A DNA stretch of 64,000 nucleotides from Aquirufa aurantiipilula (GTDB lineage: Bacteria; Bacteroidota; Bacteroidia; Cytophagales; Spirosomataceae). Of the stretch, positions 43,469 to 52,961 are shown piece by piece. The stretch lies in the NCBI RefSeq assembly GCF_019923745.1, contig NZ_JAANOG010000002.1, forward strand, positions 124,001-188,000, given 5' to 3'. The notes beneath the pieces are model-generated. The model saw only the letters and a list, made by a program, of their open reading frames with translations. It had not been told where the DNA came from and made no database searches. How positions within the stretch are numbered: the stretch's first letter is position 1; the number at the start of each line of letters is the position of its first letter. A program made the translations under genes and the position numbers.

Positions 43469-44725
43469 ATGAAAAACTTTAAAACAAGTATGAGCCAATT
43501 TACTTTGGCAACATTAGCCTTGGGCATGTTAATGTCGAACAAACCCGCGGCCAAAATGCTAGCGGATGAGTCGGCCGTTAAGGTGCCAGCTGGATTTAGT
43601 ACCAAGATTGTAGCTACAGATTTAGGTGCCACACGCCATTTAACCGTGGCTAATAATGGGGATATTTATGCCAAATTATCCAAGTTTAAGAATGGCAAGG
43701 GTATTGTTCATTTGCGAGATACCAACCAGGATGGAGTAGCAGATGAAACCAATTATTTCGGTGATTTTGTGGGTACAGGAATCCAAATCCATAATGGCTT
43801 TTTATATGCGTCCTCAAATTCGGGTGTCAACCGTTTTAAAATGAACGATAAATTGGAAGTGGTAGATAAAGAGCACTACGAAAATATTGTGAGTGGATTA
43901 ATTGACAAAGGTCGTGATAATGCCAAGCCTTTTGTCTTTGACAAGCAATCCAATATGTATGTAACGATTGGTTCTTGGAACGATGCTTGTCGTGTACCCG
44001 GTACAGGTCAAGGTATGGTCCCATGTTCTGTTTTGGATTCAGCTGGAGGTATTTGGAAATACAAAGCAGATCAACTAGGTCAGAAATTTCAAGATGGAAA
44101 GCGATATGTCACAGGATTGAAAAATGCAGTAGGTATAACTTGGAATACCAAGACCAATAGCTTATTTGCAACTTCACATGGACGAGGATTCTTCCATGAT
44201 TTTTACCCTCAATATTATACTCCCAAGCAAAGCGCTGAGATTCCAGCGGAATGTTTGTATGAGATTCATGAAGGTGATGATGGGGGCTGGCCAATCATTT
44301 ATTACGATCAATTTCAAAGTAAGAAAATCTTAGCTCCAGAATACGGTGGCGATGGAAAGAAAACAGCAGGAGAAAAAGCAATTAATCCCAAAGTGGCTTT
44401 TCCAGCGCACTTAGGCCCGAATGATGTTTTATTTTATACAGGAAATCAGTTTCCTGCTAAATATAAAAACGGTGCGTTTGTCGCTTTTCATGGACAAAAT
44501 TCTGAATTGAAAAAAGGATATTTTGTGGCTTTTGTGCCATTTGTGAACAATAAGCCATCAGGTAAATGGGAAATCTTTGCTGATAATTTTTCAGGAATAG
44601 ATTTAGCCAAACCAACGGGCCCAGTGCAACACCGTCCTTGTGGTTTAGCACAAGGTCCAGATGGTTCTTTGTATGTGGCGGATGATTTGGGAGGAACAAT
44701 CTTCAAAATCACTTACAAGAAATAA
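43469..44725 (+). CDS. Secreted sorbosone-dehydrogenase-like PQQ-type propeller
   Basis: The frame opens at 43391, but ATG at 43469 (MKNFKTSMSQFTLATLALGML) gives 418 residues with a signal-like N-terminus. Segments typical of the L-sorbosone dehydrogenase family are VPAGFSTKIVATDLGATRHLTVANNG, LRDTNQDGVADE, SHGRGFFHDFYPQYY, GDDGGWPIIYYDQ and RPCGLAQGPDGSLYVADDLGG. Unlike the proteins at 13358 and 32295 it has no haem motif, so a separate acceptor would be needed. It is followed by a terminator, so it is probably its own unit. Confidence 0.88.
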   Translation: MKNFKTSMSQFTLATLALGMLMSNKPAAKMLADESAVKVPAGFSTKIVATDLGATRHLTVANNGDIYAKLSKFKNGKGIVHLRDTNQDGVADETNYFGDFVGTGIQIHNGFLYASSNSGVNRFKMNDKLEVVDKEHYENIVSGLIDKGRDNAKPFVFDKQSNMYVTIGSWNDACRVPGTGQGMVPCSVLDSAGGIWKYKADQLGQKFQDGKRYVTGLKNAVGITWNTKTNSLFATSHGRGFFHDFYPQYYTPKQSAEIPAECLYEIHEGDDGGWPIIYYDQFQSKKILAPEYGGDGKKTAGEKAINPKVAFPAHLGPNDVLFYTGNQFPAKYKNGAFVAFHGQNSELKKGYFVAFVPFVNNKPSGKWEIFADNFSGIDLAKPTGPVQHRPCGLAQGPDGSLYVADDLGGTIFKITYKK

Positions 44726-44750
44726 GTAATTATGATTTAATTTGACAATG

Positions 44751-44789
44751 AAATGAGATGGACAAACAATGTTTCATCTCATTTTTTTT
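44751..44789 (+). terminator. Rho-independent terminator
   Basis: AAATGAGATG (44751-44760) pairs with CATCTCATTT (44775-44784), with an inner AAACA/TGTTT pairing, followed by a T run. It separates two co-directional propeller genes. Confidence 0.75.
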
Positions 44790-44802
44790 AAACCTAAAAC
44801 CT

Positions 44803-45900
44803 ATGAAAACTATTCGTTTTATACTGCTATCTATGATGAGCTTCGCACTAGGCTTTTCTTCAGATGCACAAATCAAAACCAAGCGTTATCTCTATGTGGC
44901 TACTCCAGGAATAAGAGATTATGTGGGATATGGCGGACATGGAATATTGGTCTTTGATGTCCAAAATAAGCATCGATTTGTCAAACGAATTAAAACCCAA
45001 GGTTTACATCCGAATGGAAAGCCCTCTAATGTGAAGGGGATAGCTGTTAGTATTCCATTAAATAGTATTTATGTGAGCACTTTGGAGTCATTGCAACGCA
45101 TTGACTTAGCTACAGAAAAAATTATTTGGGAAATACCTTTTGTGGGAGGTTGTGATCGTATGTCGATTTCACCTGATGGTAAAACCATGTATTTACCTTC
45201 TTTAGAAAAGGATTTTTGGAATGTGGTAAATTGTGAAACGGGAGTCATCATTCAGACTTTGAAGGGCTTTAAAAGAGCGCACAATACATTGTATGGTTTG
45301 TCGGGGCAATATGTTTATTTGGCTGACATAGGTAATCCTTGGTTGTATCAAGTGGATGCTCAAAAACATACCTTGGTGCAGAAAATAGGACCATTTGCGA
45401 ATTTTGTAAGACCATTTACTGTCAATGGAAAGGAAAGTATTGGCTTGGTTACGGTGGATAGTCTTTTGGGATTTGAAGTTGGAGATTTAAAAACAGGCAA
45501 AAAATTGGCGAGTTTGGTTGTGGAAGGATGGAATAAAGGGCCTGTTCGTAGGCATGGAAATCCTAGTCATGGGATAGCATTTACACCTGATGAAAAGGAA
45601 ATTTGGTTATGCGATGGATTTAATATGCGTTTGCATGTATTTCAAGGAAAAGCGCCATATCAGCAGTTGACGAGTATTCCATTGAAAGATATGCCCGGTT
45701 GGATTAGTTTCTCCATGGATGGTAAATACGCTTATCCTTCCAGTGGGGAAGTAATTGACCCAATTACTAGAAAAGTATTGTACCATTTGGAGGATGAACA
45801 GTACAATTACGTTTCCAGTGAAAAATTAGTGGAAATTGAGTTTCAAGAGAATAAAGCCATTCGGGCAAGTGATCAGTTTGGTAATGGAAAGGTTCGTTAA
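44803..45900 (+). CDS. Secreted YncE/YVTN-type beta-propeller protein
   Basis: The frame opens at 44758 in the terminator stem; ATG at 44803 (MKTIRFILLSMMSFALGFSSDAQ) gives 365 residues with a proper signal peptide. Propeller blades are suggested by repeated hydrophobic-hydrophobic-D segments such as GGHGILVFDVQNKHRF, GIAVSIPLNSIYVSTLESLQRIDL, DRMSISPDGKTMYLPS and GIAFTPDEKEIWLCDGFNMRLHVF. No catalytic motif is seen. Its stop overlaps the stop of the convergent AsmA gene by 4 bases (TTAA at 45897-45900). Confidence 0.82.
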   Translation: MKTIRFILLSMMSFALGFSSDAQIKTKRYLYVATPGIRDYVGYGGHGILVFDVQNKHRFVKRIKTQGLHPNGKPSNVKGIAVSIPLNSIYVSTLESLQRIDLATEKIIWEIPFVGGCDRMSISPDGKTMYLPSLEKDFWNVVNCETGVIIQTLKGFKRAHNTLYGLSGQYVYLADIGNPWLYQVDAQKHTLVQKIGPFANFVRPFTVNGKESIGLVTVDSLLGFEVGDLKTGKKLASLVVEGWNKGPVRRHGNPSHGIAFTPDEKEIWLCDGFNMRLHVFQGKAPYQQLTSIPLKDMPGWISFSMDGKYAYPSSGEVIDPITRKVLYHLEDEQYNYVSSEKLVEIEFQENKAIRASDQFGNGKVR

Positions 45901-48638
45901 TTTTGACGAGCTTTTTCAATCAATTCTTGCGCTTTTTGATCCGCTTCTTCCAATAGGGCATCTGCTTTCCGATCGGCCTCTTTTTTGAGTCTTTCAGCAA
46001 TTTTTTGGGCAGCAATTTTAGCAAATGGATTCTTGGCTTCTTCCACCAAACGGTCGGCATTAGCATAAGCTTCTTGTCTCAATTTCTGAGATAGAGCTTC
46101 TGCTTCTTTTTTCAAGACTTCAGCCTTCGCTTTGGCTTCATCCAATTGCTTATTAATCTGTTGTTTCGCTTCTTGTTTTACCAATTCCTTGGCTTGAGTG
46201 GTCACAGATGCATTGCTATTCGTAGTCTGGGAATTGATGATATTTACTTTAAATTCGGGCTTTTGGACAGTACCACTCACCGTTATTTGCATTTTTAGGG
46301 CTTGTTGGATTTTCTCCAGATTTAGATTGGGATTTAATTTGGCTAATTGCTGATTCAAACTAGCAGCTACTCCAGATTGTAAGGATTTAGCAGGAATATC
46401 CGTTAAGATAGTATATGCCAAACTTTGGTCTAATCCGTTGGAACCATTGACGTGGAATTTGGTCAAATTCGTTTGCACTTCAAAGGGTTTGAATTGAAGT
46501 CTTCCTTGTTTAATTTGAAAATTGAGATGCGTGGGTTTTAACTCCAAATTTTTCAATTGATTCCACTGAGTCAAACTTAGTAGTTGATTGAAGCTGGCCG
46601 AATTTTTCAAATTGAAATCCACCAAATCCATGTTGCCTACGGCTGTCGTACTCATGATATTGGGAGAGAAATCGGGATTCAAAGAGCCAGCATAGGTAAA
46701 ATCAACATCCACTTTTCCTTGAGCAGCGGCAGCAATTGGAGCAAATTTTTGTACTAGGCTAAAATATTTATGAGCTTCTTGTATGTTTAAATGTTGGATG
46801 GAGAAGGCAAATTGTACCAATGGATTTTGGCTCTCCTGTAGATTGATGGACCCCTTTGATTTCCAAGCGGCATTGGCCAATTGAAAGGACAAACCCTCTA
46901 GGGAAAGTATTTGGTCAGCAACACGCATTTTTCCTGCTGCTTGACTTATGACTAAATCTTTGAAAAGTAATTTGTCAATGTTGGATTGAATCGTGAAATC
47001 AACGTTTTTAGGGATTTTCAAATCCGCCGATGAAGAGGTAGAAGCCGAAGTATTACTTCGGCTGTTCTTATCCGTATTCCCACCTCGGTTCTGCATCCAT
47101 GGGTTTAAATCCACTAAAGGCGATTTCAAGCTTAAATTTCCTGTGATTTTATCATTTTTCAAGAAGTAAAGGACATAGTTTTGTAAGCTACCACTGGCAT
47201 AAAACTGGGTATTAGCAAGTTTTGCCGATATGTTACGAATAATCAAAGATTTTGGGTTAATACTTGCTGTGGCTTCTTGGATACGAATGTCTTGTTTTGT
47301 CTCACTGTTAGTATATTGTATTTGATGCGCATTAAAATACCCACTAGCTTTCCCTTGGGCTTGCTTAAATGCTTGTACATAGCCATCCAATTGTATGTCA
47401 CTTTGAATGGTACCGCTCATTTGAGTATTTTTTTGTGGGATTATTTTTGCAATTTCTCCCAAATTCAAAACGCCTTTTAGACTTGCAGTAAGGTAAGGGT
47501 TTGAAACAGGTGTTTTTAAGAACAAACTAGCTTGTATAGGCTGCTTGTTCATGTATAATTGCAATTTTTTTAAGTCAACAAGGGTATGATCTGGGATCCC
47601 ATCCGGATTATCAATGTGCAAATCGAGTTCCATTTGTTTAACGCCAACTGGGACCTTCGCATAGCTAAACGCACCTTTTGAAATACGTAAATCCATCCCA
47701 AAACCGGGCATAGATTGACCATTCATTTTACCTTTGGCATAACCATTGAGAGCAAAATCACCTGATGCTTGAAGATCTTGGAATGAGTTTTGGTAAAGTA
47801 GAGGTACCAAAGATAAGAAATCTTTTAGGGGAGATTTCAAGGCATGGAATTTGATATCCATATCAATAGAAGTATCGGGCATAGCCACCCAAGCATCAAA
47901 ATGAATGGGTAAATCGTTCAAAAATAGATCATTGTTTTTAAACGCAAATTCCATTTTTGAGAAATTCATTTCAATAGGAGCTTCAAGTTTACTTTTCACT
48001 TCAGATAGATAGGTTTTTCCTAAGAATTCTAGACTTAGTTTTTCAACTTCTGTTCGCGTTTTTAGTGTAAAAATGTCTTGTGAAAAATCACCGGAACCTT
48101 CATGATTCAATTGTATTAATTGAGTTGAAAAACCCCTCATTTCGTCGGTGTAGTGAATGTCAGCATCTATGAATTGATAATGTTCTAAGGAAATCCTCGT
48201 GTTTTGATTGGATTTTGCTTGTGGGCTTTCTGAAGGACCTGCTTGGTAAATATCCCAATTCATTTTTCCATTGGGCAAGATATGTAAGTTCAGCTTCGCC
48301 TTTTCAATCATCACATCTTGTATGTCAATTTGGTGGTCCAATAAATAGGCAAGAGGGGCAATTTGTATTGTCAGCTTCTGTATTTGTGAAAGGGTATCGT
48401 TTTTAAATTCGTTTTTCCCAATAATGGAACTGTTTTCCACCTCAATACTTAGGCTAGGGAAGTGGCGTAAAAGGCTAATGGAGGCATCTTCAAATTGGAA
48501 TTGTGCTTGAAGCTTCTCATTGGCAGTTTTGGTGATTAAGTCCTTGATTTCATTTTTATATAACAAGGAAATCCCCATCGCAGCTAGGATGAAAAACAAG
48601 GTAATTCCTAATAGAGCAAATAGGATTTTTTTTAACAT
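45897..48638 (-). CDS. AsmA-family inner-membrane protein with charged coiled-coil tail
   Basis: 913 residues. One N-terminal membrane anchor (FALLGITLFFILAAMGISLLY), then the AsmA signature FQFEDASISLLRHFPSLSIEVENSSI, a long beta-rich periplasmic body and a C-terminal AsmA_2-like region (about 690-800). The last roughly 110 residues are unusual: a continuous A/E/K-rich helix (LDEAKAKAEVLKKEAEALSQ through ALLEEADQKAQELIEKARQN) predicted as coiled coil or amphipathic. AsmA proteins belong to the bridge-like lipid-transfer class between inner and outer membrane; a role in phospholipid movement is inferred. Monocistronic, with convergent overlap at its 3' end. Confidence 0.88.
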   Translation of the reverse strand: MLKKILFALLGITLFFILAAMGISLLYKNEIKDLITKTANEKLQAQFQFEDASISLLRHFPSLSIEVENSSIIGKNEFKNDTLSQIQKLTIQIAPLAYLLDHQIDIQDVMIEKAKLNLHILPNGKMNWDIYQAGPSESPQAKSNQNTRISLEHYQFIDADIHYTDEMRGFSTQLIQLNHEGSGDFSQDIFTLKTRTEVEKLSLEFLGKTYLSEVKSKLEAPIEMNFSKMEFAFKNNDLFLNDLPIHFDAWVAMPDTSIDMDIKFHALKSPLKDFLSLVPLLYQNSFQDLQASGDFALNGYAKGKMNGQSMPGFGMDLRISKGAFSYAKVPVGVKQMELDLHIDNPDGIPDHTLVDLKKLQLYMNKQPIQASLFLKTPVSNPYLTASLKGVLNLGEIAKIIPQKNTQMSGTIQSDIQLDGYVQAFKQAQGKASGYFNAHQIQYTNSETKQDIRIQEATASINPKSLIIRNISAKLANTQFYASGSLQNYVLYFLKNDKITGNLSLKSPLVDLNPWMQNRGGNTDKNSRSNTSASTSSSADLKIPKNVDFTIQSNIDKLLFKDLVISQAAGKMRVADQILSLEGLSFQLANAAWKSKGSINLQESQNPLVQFAFSIQHLNIQEAHKYFSLVQKFAPIAAAAQGKVDVDFTYAGSLNPDFSPNIMSTTAVGNMDLVDFNLKNSASFNQLLSLTQWNQLKNLELKPTHLNFQIKQGRLQFKPFEVQTNLTKFHVNGSNGLDQSLAYTILTDIPAKSLQSGVAASLNQQLAKLNPNLNLEKIQQALKMQITVSGTVQKPEFKVNIINSQTTNSNASVTTQAKELVKQEAKQQINKQLDEAKAKAEVLKKEAEALSQKLRQEAYANADRLVEEAKNPFAKIAAQKIAERLKKEADRKADALLEEADQKAQELIEKARQN

Positions 48639-48775
48639 GGGATGAAAGATTGCGGCGGTTTAATCTATTTTAAATGAATTTGGGATCGCAGTTGATTTAA
48701 TTGGGTAAATCAGGAAGCATAACTTAAATTTACAATTATTTTCTGTGTGAAAACCATCTCCATTGTTTGATTTAT

Positions 48776-49603
48776 ATGAAACGTTCTATTCCAGTATACG
48801 GTATAAGTAGTCTAATTATTCTTTTTGGCACATTGTTTATGATTTCATGTGCTCAAAATGCCTTGACAGGTAAAAGTCAATTATCTCTGGTGTCAGAGCA
48901 GGAAATTCAAGCACTTTCTTTGACCCAATATCAAGAATTTTTAAAAACGAGTCAGGTTATTTCCCCTGCTAAAGATGCGCAAGCACAAATGGTACAGCGA
49001 GTGGGTAAGAAAATTACAGCTTCGGTGGAAGCTTATTTTGCAGAGAAAAATAACAAAGAATTTTTGAAGGGCTACCAGTGGGAATACAATTTAGTTAAAA
49101 ACGATACGACCATCAATGCGTGGTGTATGCCAGGAGGTAAAATTGTCGTTTATACAGGAATCCTACCAGTTACTAAAAATGAAACGGCTCTGGCTTTTGT
49201 CATGGGTCATGAGGTTTCACATGCCTTGTTGCAGCATGGAAATAAGCGCATGAGTGAGTCCATGATTCAAGAACTGGGTGGTTCTGTTTTATCAGCGGCC
49301 ATTTCTAGTAAACCGAAAGAAACGCAGGATTTATTTATGCGCGCCTATGGCATTGGAACGACATTTGGAATTATGTTACCCTTTTCTCGTGAACAGGAAT
49401 TAGAAGCAGATAAATTTGGTTTAATGTGGGCTGCCAAATCGGGATATGACCCATCTGAAGCATCAGCCTTTTGGGAGAGAATGCAAAAATCAAAATCTGG
49501 GGAGGCTCCACCTGAATTTTTAAGTACTCACCCTTCTGATGCCACTCGAATTCAAAAAATTAAAGAGTATCTACCTGAGGCTTTGAAATATTATAAAAAA
49601 TAA
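48776..49603 (+). CDS. M48-family zinc metalloprotease lipoprotein
   Basis: An in-frame TTG at 48767 is also possible, but ATG at 48776 gives a 275-residue protein with a normal lipoprotein signal (LIILFGTLFMISCAQN). Zinc site: H145-EVS-H149 in ALAFVMGHEVSHALLQHG, with the downstream Glu in REQELEADKFGLMWAAKSGYDP. An N-terminal TGKSQLSLVSEQEIQALS segment is typical of periplasmic/outer-membrane M48 proteases related to BepA/LoiP, which clear misfolded outer-membrane proteins. Stands alone upstream of a DUF3575-like barrel gene. Confidence 0.93.
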   Translation: MKRSIPVYGISSLIILFGTLFMISCAQNALTGKSQLSLVSEQEIQALSLTQYQEFLKTSQVISPAKDAQAQMVQRVGKKITASVEAYFAEKNNKEFLKGYQWEYNLVKNDTTINAWCMPGGKIVVYTGILPVTKNETALAFVMGHEVSHALLQHGNKRMSESMIQELGGSVLSAAISSKPKETQDLFMRAYGIGTTFGIMLPFSREQELEADKFGLMWAAKSGYDPSEASAFWERMQKSKSGEAPPEFLSTHPSDATRIQKIKEYLPEALKYYKK

Positions 49604-49706
49604 AATTCAATCATATATTTCTCTGTAATTCAAGGAATTATCATTAATTTATTGAATGAAATATGAAGTCCAAGGGCTTCATTGAGCGTATTAACAATCA
49701 ACCTAC

Positions 49707-50438
49707 ATGAAAAAAATTGCCTTTGTTTTACTTTTACTCCCTACTATTTTATTAGCTCAAAAATCTTCTAAAAATAGCATTAAAATTAACTTGAGTTCAC
49801 TTTTACTGAGGAACTATAATTTTACTTATGAGCGTAGTTTAAGTAAACACATGTCATTTTCTCTCGGATTCAGAACTATGCCCTATGGTGATGTACCAAT
49901 GGAAGGCACCATTTCGGAACAAATAGATGATAAATCGATCAATCTTTCCCGATTGAAACTGGGTAATATAGCCATTACCCCTGAAATCAGGTATTATTTT
50001 AGCAGCAAAGGGAATCAAGGTTTTTATGCGGCTCCCTATGCACGTTATTTAGTGTATGAGTTGACAGCCCCTATCACTGTGGTAGACAAAACCAGTGGCC
50101 AATTGATGCAAGTAGATCGTGATTTTAAAGGAAAAATTACCTCCATGAATGGAGGTTTGATGTTTGGCATCCAGTATCCCATTTGGAAGAATCGAATGGT
50201 ATTTGATTTTTGGATTGTTGGTGCTCACTTTGGAACGAGTTCGGGTATTTTAACTGCAGAATTTAATCCTGCATTGACCACCAATGAGCAAGCCGTTTTA
50301 CAAAGGGAGGTGGATAATTTGGATACTTCGCCATTTAAATCTGTTGGAAAGGTGACAGCTAATTCGGCTCAAATTAATACAGAAGGACCTTGGTTGGGTG
50401 TTAGAGGACTAGGGATAAATTTGGGCTTTAAGTTTTAA
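49707..50438 (+). CDS. DUF3575-like outer-membrane protein
   Basis: 243 residues with a signal peptide (IAFVLLLLPTILLAQ). The body is a probable beta barrel with alternating strands, including INLSSLLLRNYNFTYERSLSKHMSFSLGFR and ITPEIRYYFSSKGNQGFYAAPYARY, similar to DUF3575 proteins of Bacteroidota, and it ends GINLGFKF with a terminal aromatic as in outer-membrane barrels. No function is assigned to the family. Confidence 0.75.
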   Translation: MKKIAFVLLLLPTILLAQKSSKNSIKINLSSLLLRNYNFTYERSLSKHMSFSLGFRTMPYGDVPMEGTISEQIDDKSINLSRLKLGNIAITPEIRYYFSSKGNQGFYAAPYARYLVYELTAPITVVDKTSGQLMQVDRDFKGKITSMNGGLMFGIQYPIWKNRMVFDFWIVGAHFGTSSGILTAEFNPALTTNEQAVLQREVDNLDTSPFKSVGKVTANSAQINTEGPWLGVRGLGINLGFKF

Positions 50439-50517
50439 ATTTAACCAAAGCTTAATCTATCCTTCCTTTCAAATTGCCTTTTTACAAGTAATTTAAATCC
50501 AAACCTTAATAGAAAAC

Positions 50518-51684
50518 ATGAAAATTCCTTTTTGGGGAACAGGCCTTTTTGTATGCTGGTTTTTGATTTCCAGTTCATTAGCTGCTCAAGTTCCCGGTGT
50601 AGTCATAGCCCACAGTCCTGCTTCCAGCGGCCAGTACATTGGCTCCCCTAGTATTTGTATTTTGTCCAATGGAGATTATTTAGCCTCTCATGATTTTTTT
50701 GGACCTAAATCTACCGAACATAGTTCCGCAGTTTCTCACGTGTATTTATCGAAAAATAGGGGTAAGTCTTGGACAAAGATTAGTCAAATTCAAGGGCAAT
50801 TTTGGTCCAAGCTTTTCGAATTGAATGGCAAGCTATATATCATGGGAACCAATAAGCACCATGGAAATACCATCATTCGGAATTCATTGGATGGGGGATT
50901 TACTTGGTCAGAACCTGTGGATGCGGAACATGGACTTTTAATAGAAGGAGAGTATCATTGTGCGCCCATGCCATTCTTGGAACATAATGGTCGACTATGG
51001 AGAGCCATGGAAGATGCTATGGGGCCGATTAAAAAATGGGGGAAAAGGTATGGTACATTCATGATGTCCATGCCTTTGGATGCTGATCCTATGTTGGCAG
51101 CTAGCTGGACTAAGACCAATGTTCTTCGCTATGATTCTACCTATTTAAATAATCATTTTGGCGCTTGGATTGAGGGAAATGCGGTATTAGACCCGCAAGG
51201 GCAGGTTTGGAATATTCTGAGGGTGGATAATAAATCTACCATGGATGAATATGCGGCTATGGTTAAGATAAGTGCAGATGGCAAAGAGTCTAGTTTTGAT
51301 CCTGAACATGGTTTTATTCGCTTTCCGGGAGGGGCTAAAAAGTTTAGTATTCGCTTTGATCCGAAATCAAAAAAATATTGGACACTGTCAAATGTGATTC
51401 CAGATACTACTAAGGTCAAGCATTCAGGGAAAAACCCGGCATCATTTAGAAATACGTTAGCTTTATGTTTCTCTGGTGATTTAAAGAATTGGGAGGTGAA
51501 GCAGGTGATTTTTCAGCATCCAGATGAAATTAAACATGGATTTCAATATGTCGACTGGCAATTTCAAGGTAATCATATTGTGCTGGCTTGTCGGACTGCC
51601 TATGACGATGAAGATGGCGGTGCGCACAATAACCATGATGCTAATTTTTTGACCTTTTATCGAATTAAGCGTTTTAGGAAATAA
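50518..51684 (+). CDS. Secreted sialidase-like (BNR-repeat) beta-propeller
   Basis: 388 residues with a signal peptide (VCWFLISSSLAAQ). Two Asp-box (BNR) motifs are visible, SKNRGKSWT and SLDGGFTWS, in a six-bladed propeller layout starting GQYIGSPSICILSNGDYLASHDFFG and ending YRIKRFRK. The canonical arginine triad and nucleophilic tyrosine of neuraminidases cannot be confidently placed, so it may be another glycoside hydrolase or a lectin-like propeller. It lies 23 bases upstream of the phosphatase-superfamily gene. Confidence 0.8.
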   Translation: MKIPFWGTGLFVCWFLISSSLAAQVPGVVIAHSPASSGQYIGSPSICILSNGDYLASHDFFGPKSTEHSSAVSHVYLSKNRGKSWTKISQIQGQFWSKLFELNGKLYIMGTNKHHGNTIIRNSLDGGFTWSEPVDAEHGLLIEGEYHCAPMPFLEHNGRLWRAMEDAMGPIKKWGKRYGTFMMSMPLDADPMLAASWTKTNVLRYDSTYLNNHFGAWIEGNAVLDPQGQVWNILRVDNKSTMDEYAAMVKISADGKESSFDPEHGFIRFPGGAKKFSIRFDPKSKKYWTLSNVIPDTTKVKHSGKNPASFRNTLALCFSGDLKNWEVKQVIFQHPDEIKHGFQYVDWQFQGNHIVLACRTAYDDEDGGAHNNHDANFLTFYRIKRFRK

Positions 51685-51707
51685 CTCACCCATTTAATGA
51701 TTTACAT

Positions 51708-52775
51708 ATGAAACAACTAGTTTGTTTAGTAGTGGTTTTCTTTACCCAAATCGAGTTTAGTTTAGCTCAAAAATCTTCAGATAATCGGGTGATTGTGATC
51801 ACAACAGATGGATTACGTTGGCAGGACGTGTTTAAAGGCATGGACACCAGTATAGCCAAAAAGAAGATGTATCACCATGGTGATAGTTTAGCCATTTTCA
51901 ATCAATTTTGGGATGATGATTTGGCTGTTCGTAGAAAGAAATTAATGCCATTTTTATGGGGAGAATTAGTTCAGAAAGGCCAAATACATGGAAATAGGAC
52001 TTTAGGTAATCAAGTAGATGTGGCTAATCCACATTGGTTTTCCTATCCTGGTTACAGTGAGTTGCTGACAGGACAAGTGGATACAGCCATTAATTCCAAC
52101 GATTATAAACCCAATCCTAATACTAATTTTTTTGAGTATTTAAATCAATTGCCCAGCTATAAGAACCAAGTGGTGGCTTTTGGTGCTTGGGACGCCTTTG
52201 ACCGTATATTAAATGAAAAGAGGGCAGGTTTTCCTGTTATAAATGGATATGATGTTTATCCTGAATTGAATAAGGATCCTCAGATGAAATTAATTTCGGA
52301 TATGTTGAGTCAATCCTTTCGGGTTTTTGGTGATGTAGAAAGTCAAGATGTATTCATTCATTTTCAGGCTATGCGCTATTTAAAGACTAAAAAACCCAAG
52401 GCCATGTATATTTCCTATGGTGAAACAGATGAGTTCGCACATGAAGGTGCTTATCAGCATTATTTAGGGGCAGTGCATCATTTTGATGCTTGGTTGAAAG
52501 AGATATGGGATTTCGTGGAATCGGATCCCTTATATCAAGGTAAAACAACCATCCTCATCACTACGGACCACGGTAGGGGAGATATTCAAAAAGATCAATG
52601 GAAGTCACATGGTAAAAAGGTTCAAGATTCCCATGAAATTTGGTTTGCTATGCTGGGTTCAGGGGTGAAACCTATGGGTGAGGTGAAACAAGGAGCGCAG
52701 GTATATCAAAAAGATTTAATTCATCTGTTGGCAGATAAGCTTCATCTTAACTTTAAAAGTGAGCGAAAGGAATAA
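51708..52775 (+). CDS. Secreted alkaline-phosphatase-superfamily hydrolase
   Basis: 355 residues with a signal peptide (LVCLVVVFFTQIEFSLAQ). Metal-site signatures are VIVITTDGLRWQDVF (first Asp), a probable nucleophile Ser in SYPGYSELLTG, YGETDEFAHEGAYQHY with the D-x-x-x-H pair, and LITTDHGRGD with Asp-His. This layout matches the phosphodiesterase / phosphonoacetate-hydrolase side of the superfamily more than sulfatases, because the C-x-P-x-R motif is missing. It probably cleaves a phosphoester outside the cytoplasm. It shares a run with the sialidase-like gene, and a strong terminator follows. Confidence 0.85.
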   Translation: MKQLVCLVVVFFTQIEFSLAQKSSDNRVIVITTDGLRWQDVFKGMDTSIAKKKMYHHGDSLAIFNQFWDDDLAVRRKKLMPFLWGELVQKGQIHGNRTLGNQVDVANPHWFSYPGYSELLTGQVDTAINSNDYKPNPNTNFFEYLNQLPSYKNQVVAFGAWDAFDRILNEKRAGFPVINGYDVYPELNKDPQMKLISDMLSQSFRVFGDVESQDVFIHFQAMRYLKTKKPKAMYISYGETDEFAHEGAYQHYLGAVHHFDAWLKEIWDFVESDPLYQGKTTILITTDHGRGDIQKDQWKSHGKKVQDSHEIWFAMLGSGVKPMGEVKQGAQVYQKDLIHLLADKLHLNFKSERKE

Positions 52776-52802
52776 GGAAAATAGATTCTATGATTGGAGA
52801 AT

Positions 52803-52840
52803 AAAAAAGAGCTCAGGGTTTAAAACCTGAGCTCTTTTTT
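52803..52840. terminator. Strong bidirectional terminator
   Basis: AAAAAAGAGCTCAGG pairs with CCTGAGCTCTTTTTT. It closes the + strand phosphatase-superfamily gene. A small hairpin (CCTGAAC/GTTCAGG, 52861-52882) follows. Confidence 0.88.
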
Positions 52841-52910
52841 ATTTTGTTGATGAAGTGAACCCTGAACTGATTCTGGTTCAGGATATGTTTAATGGATTAA
52901 TTTAGGTGTA

Positions 52911-52939
52911 AAAAAAGCTCTGGGTTTAAACCCAGAGCT
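52911..52939 (-). terminator. Terminator of the first PorP/SprF gene
   Basis: The 24-base stretch 52916-52939 is a perfect gapless palindrome with arms AGCTCTGGGTTT and AAACCCAGAGCT; on the - strand it is followed by a T run (the A's at 52909-52916). It lies just after the PorP/SprF stop. Confidence 0.85.
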
Positions 52940-52961
52940 ATAATATGTATTGTTGATGTAG

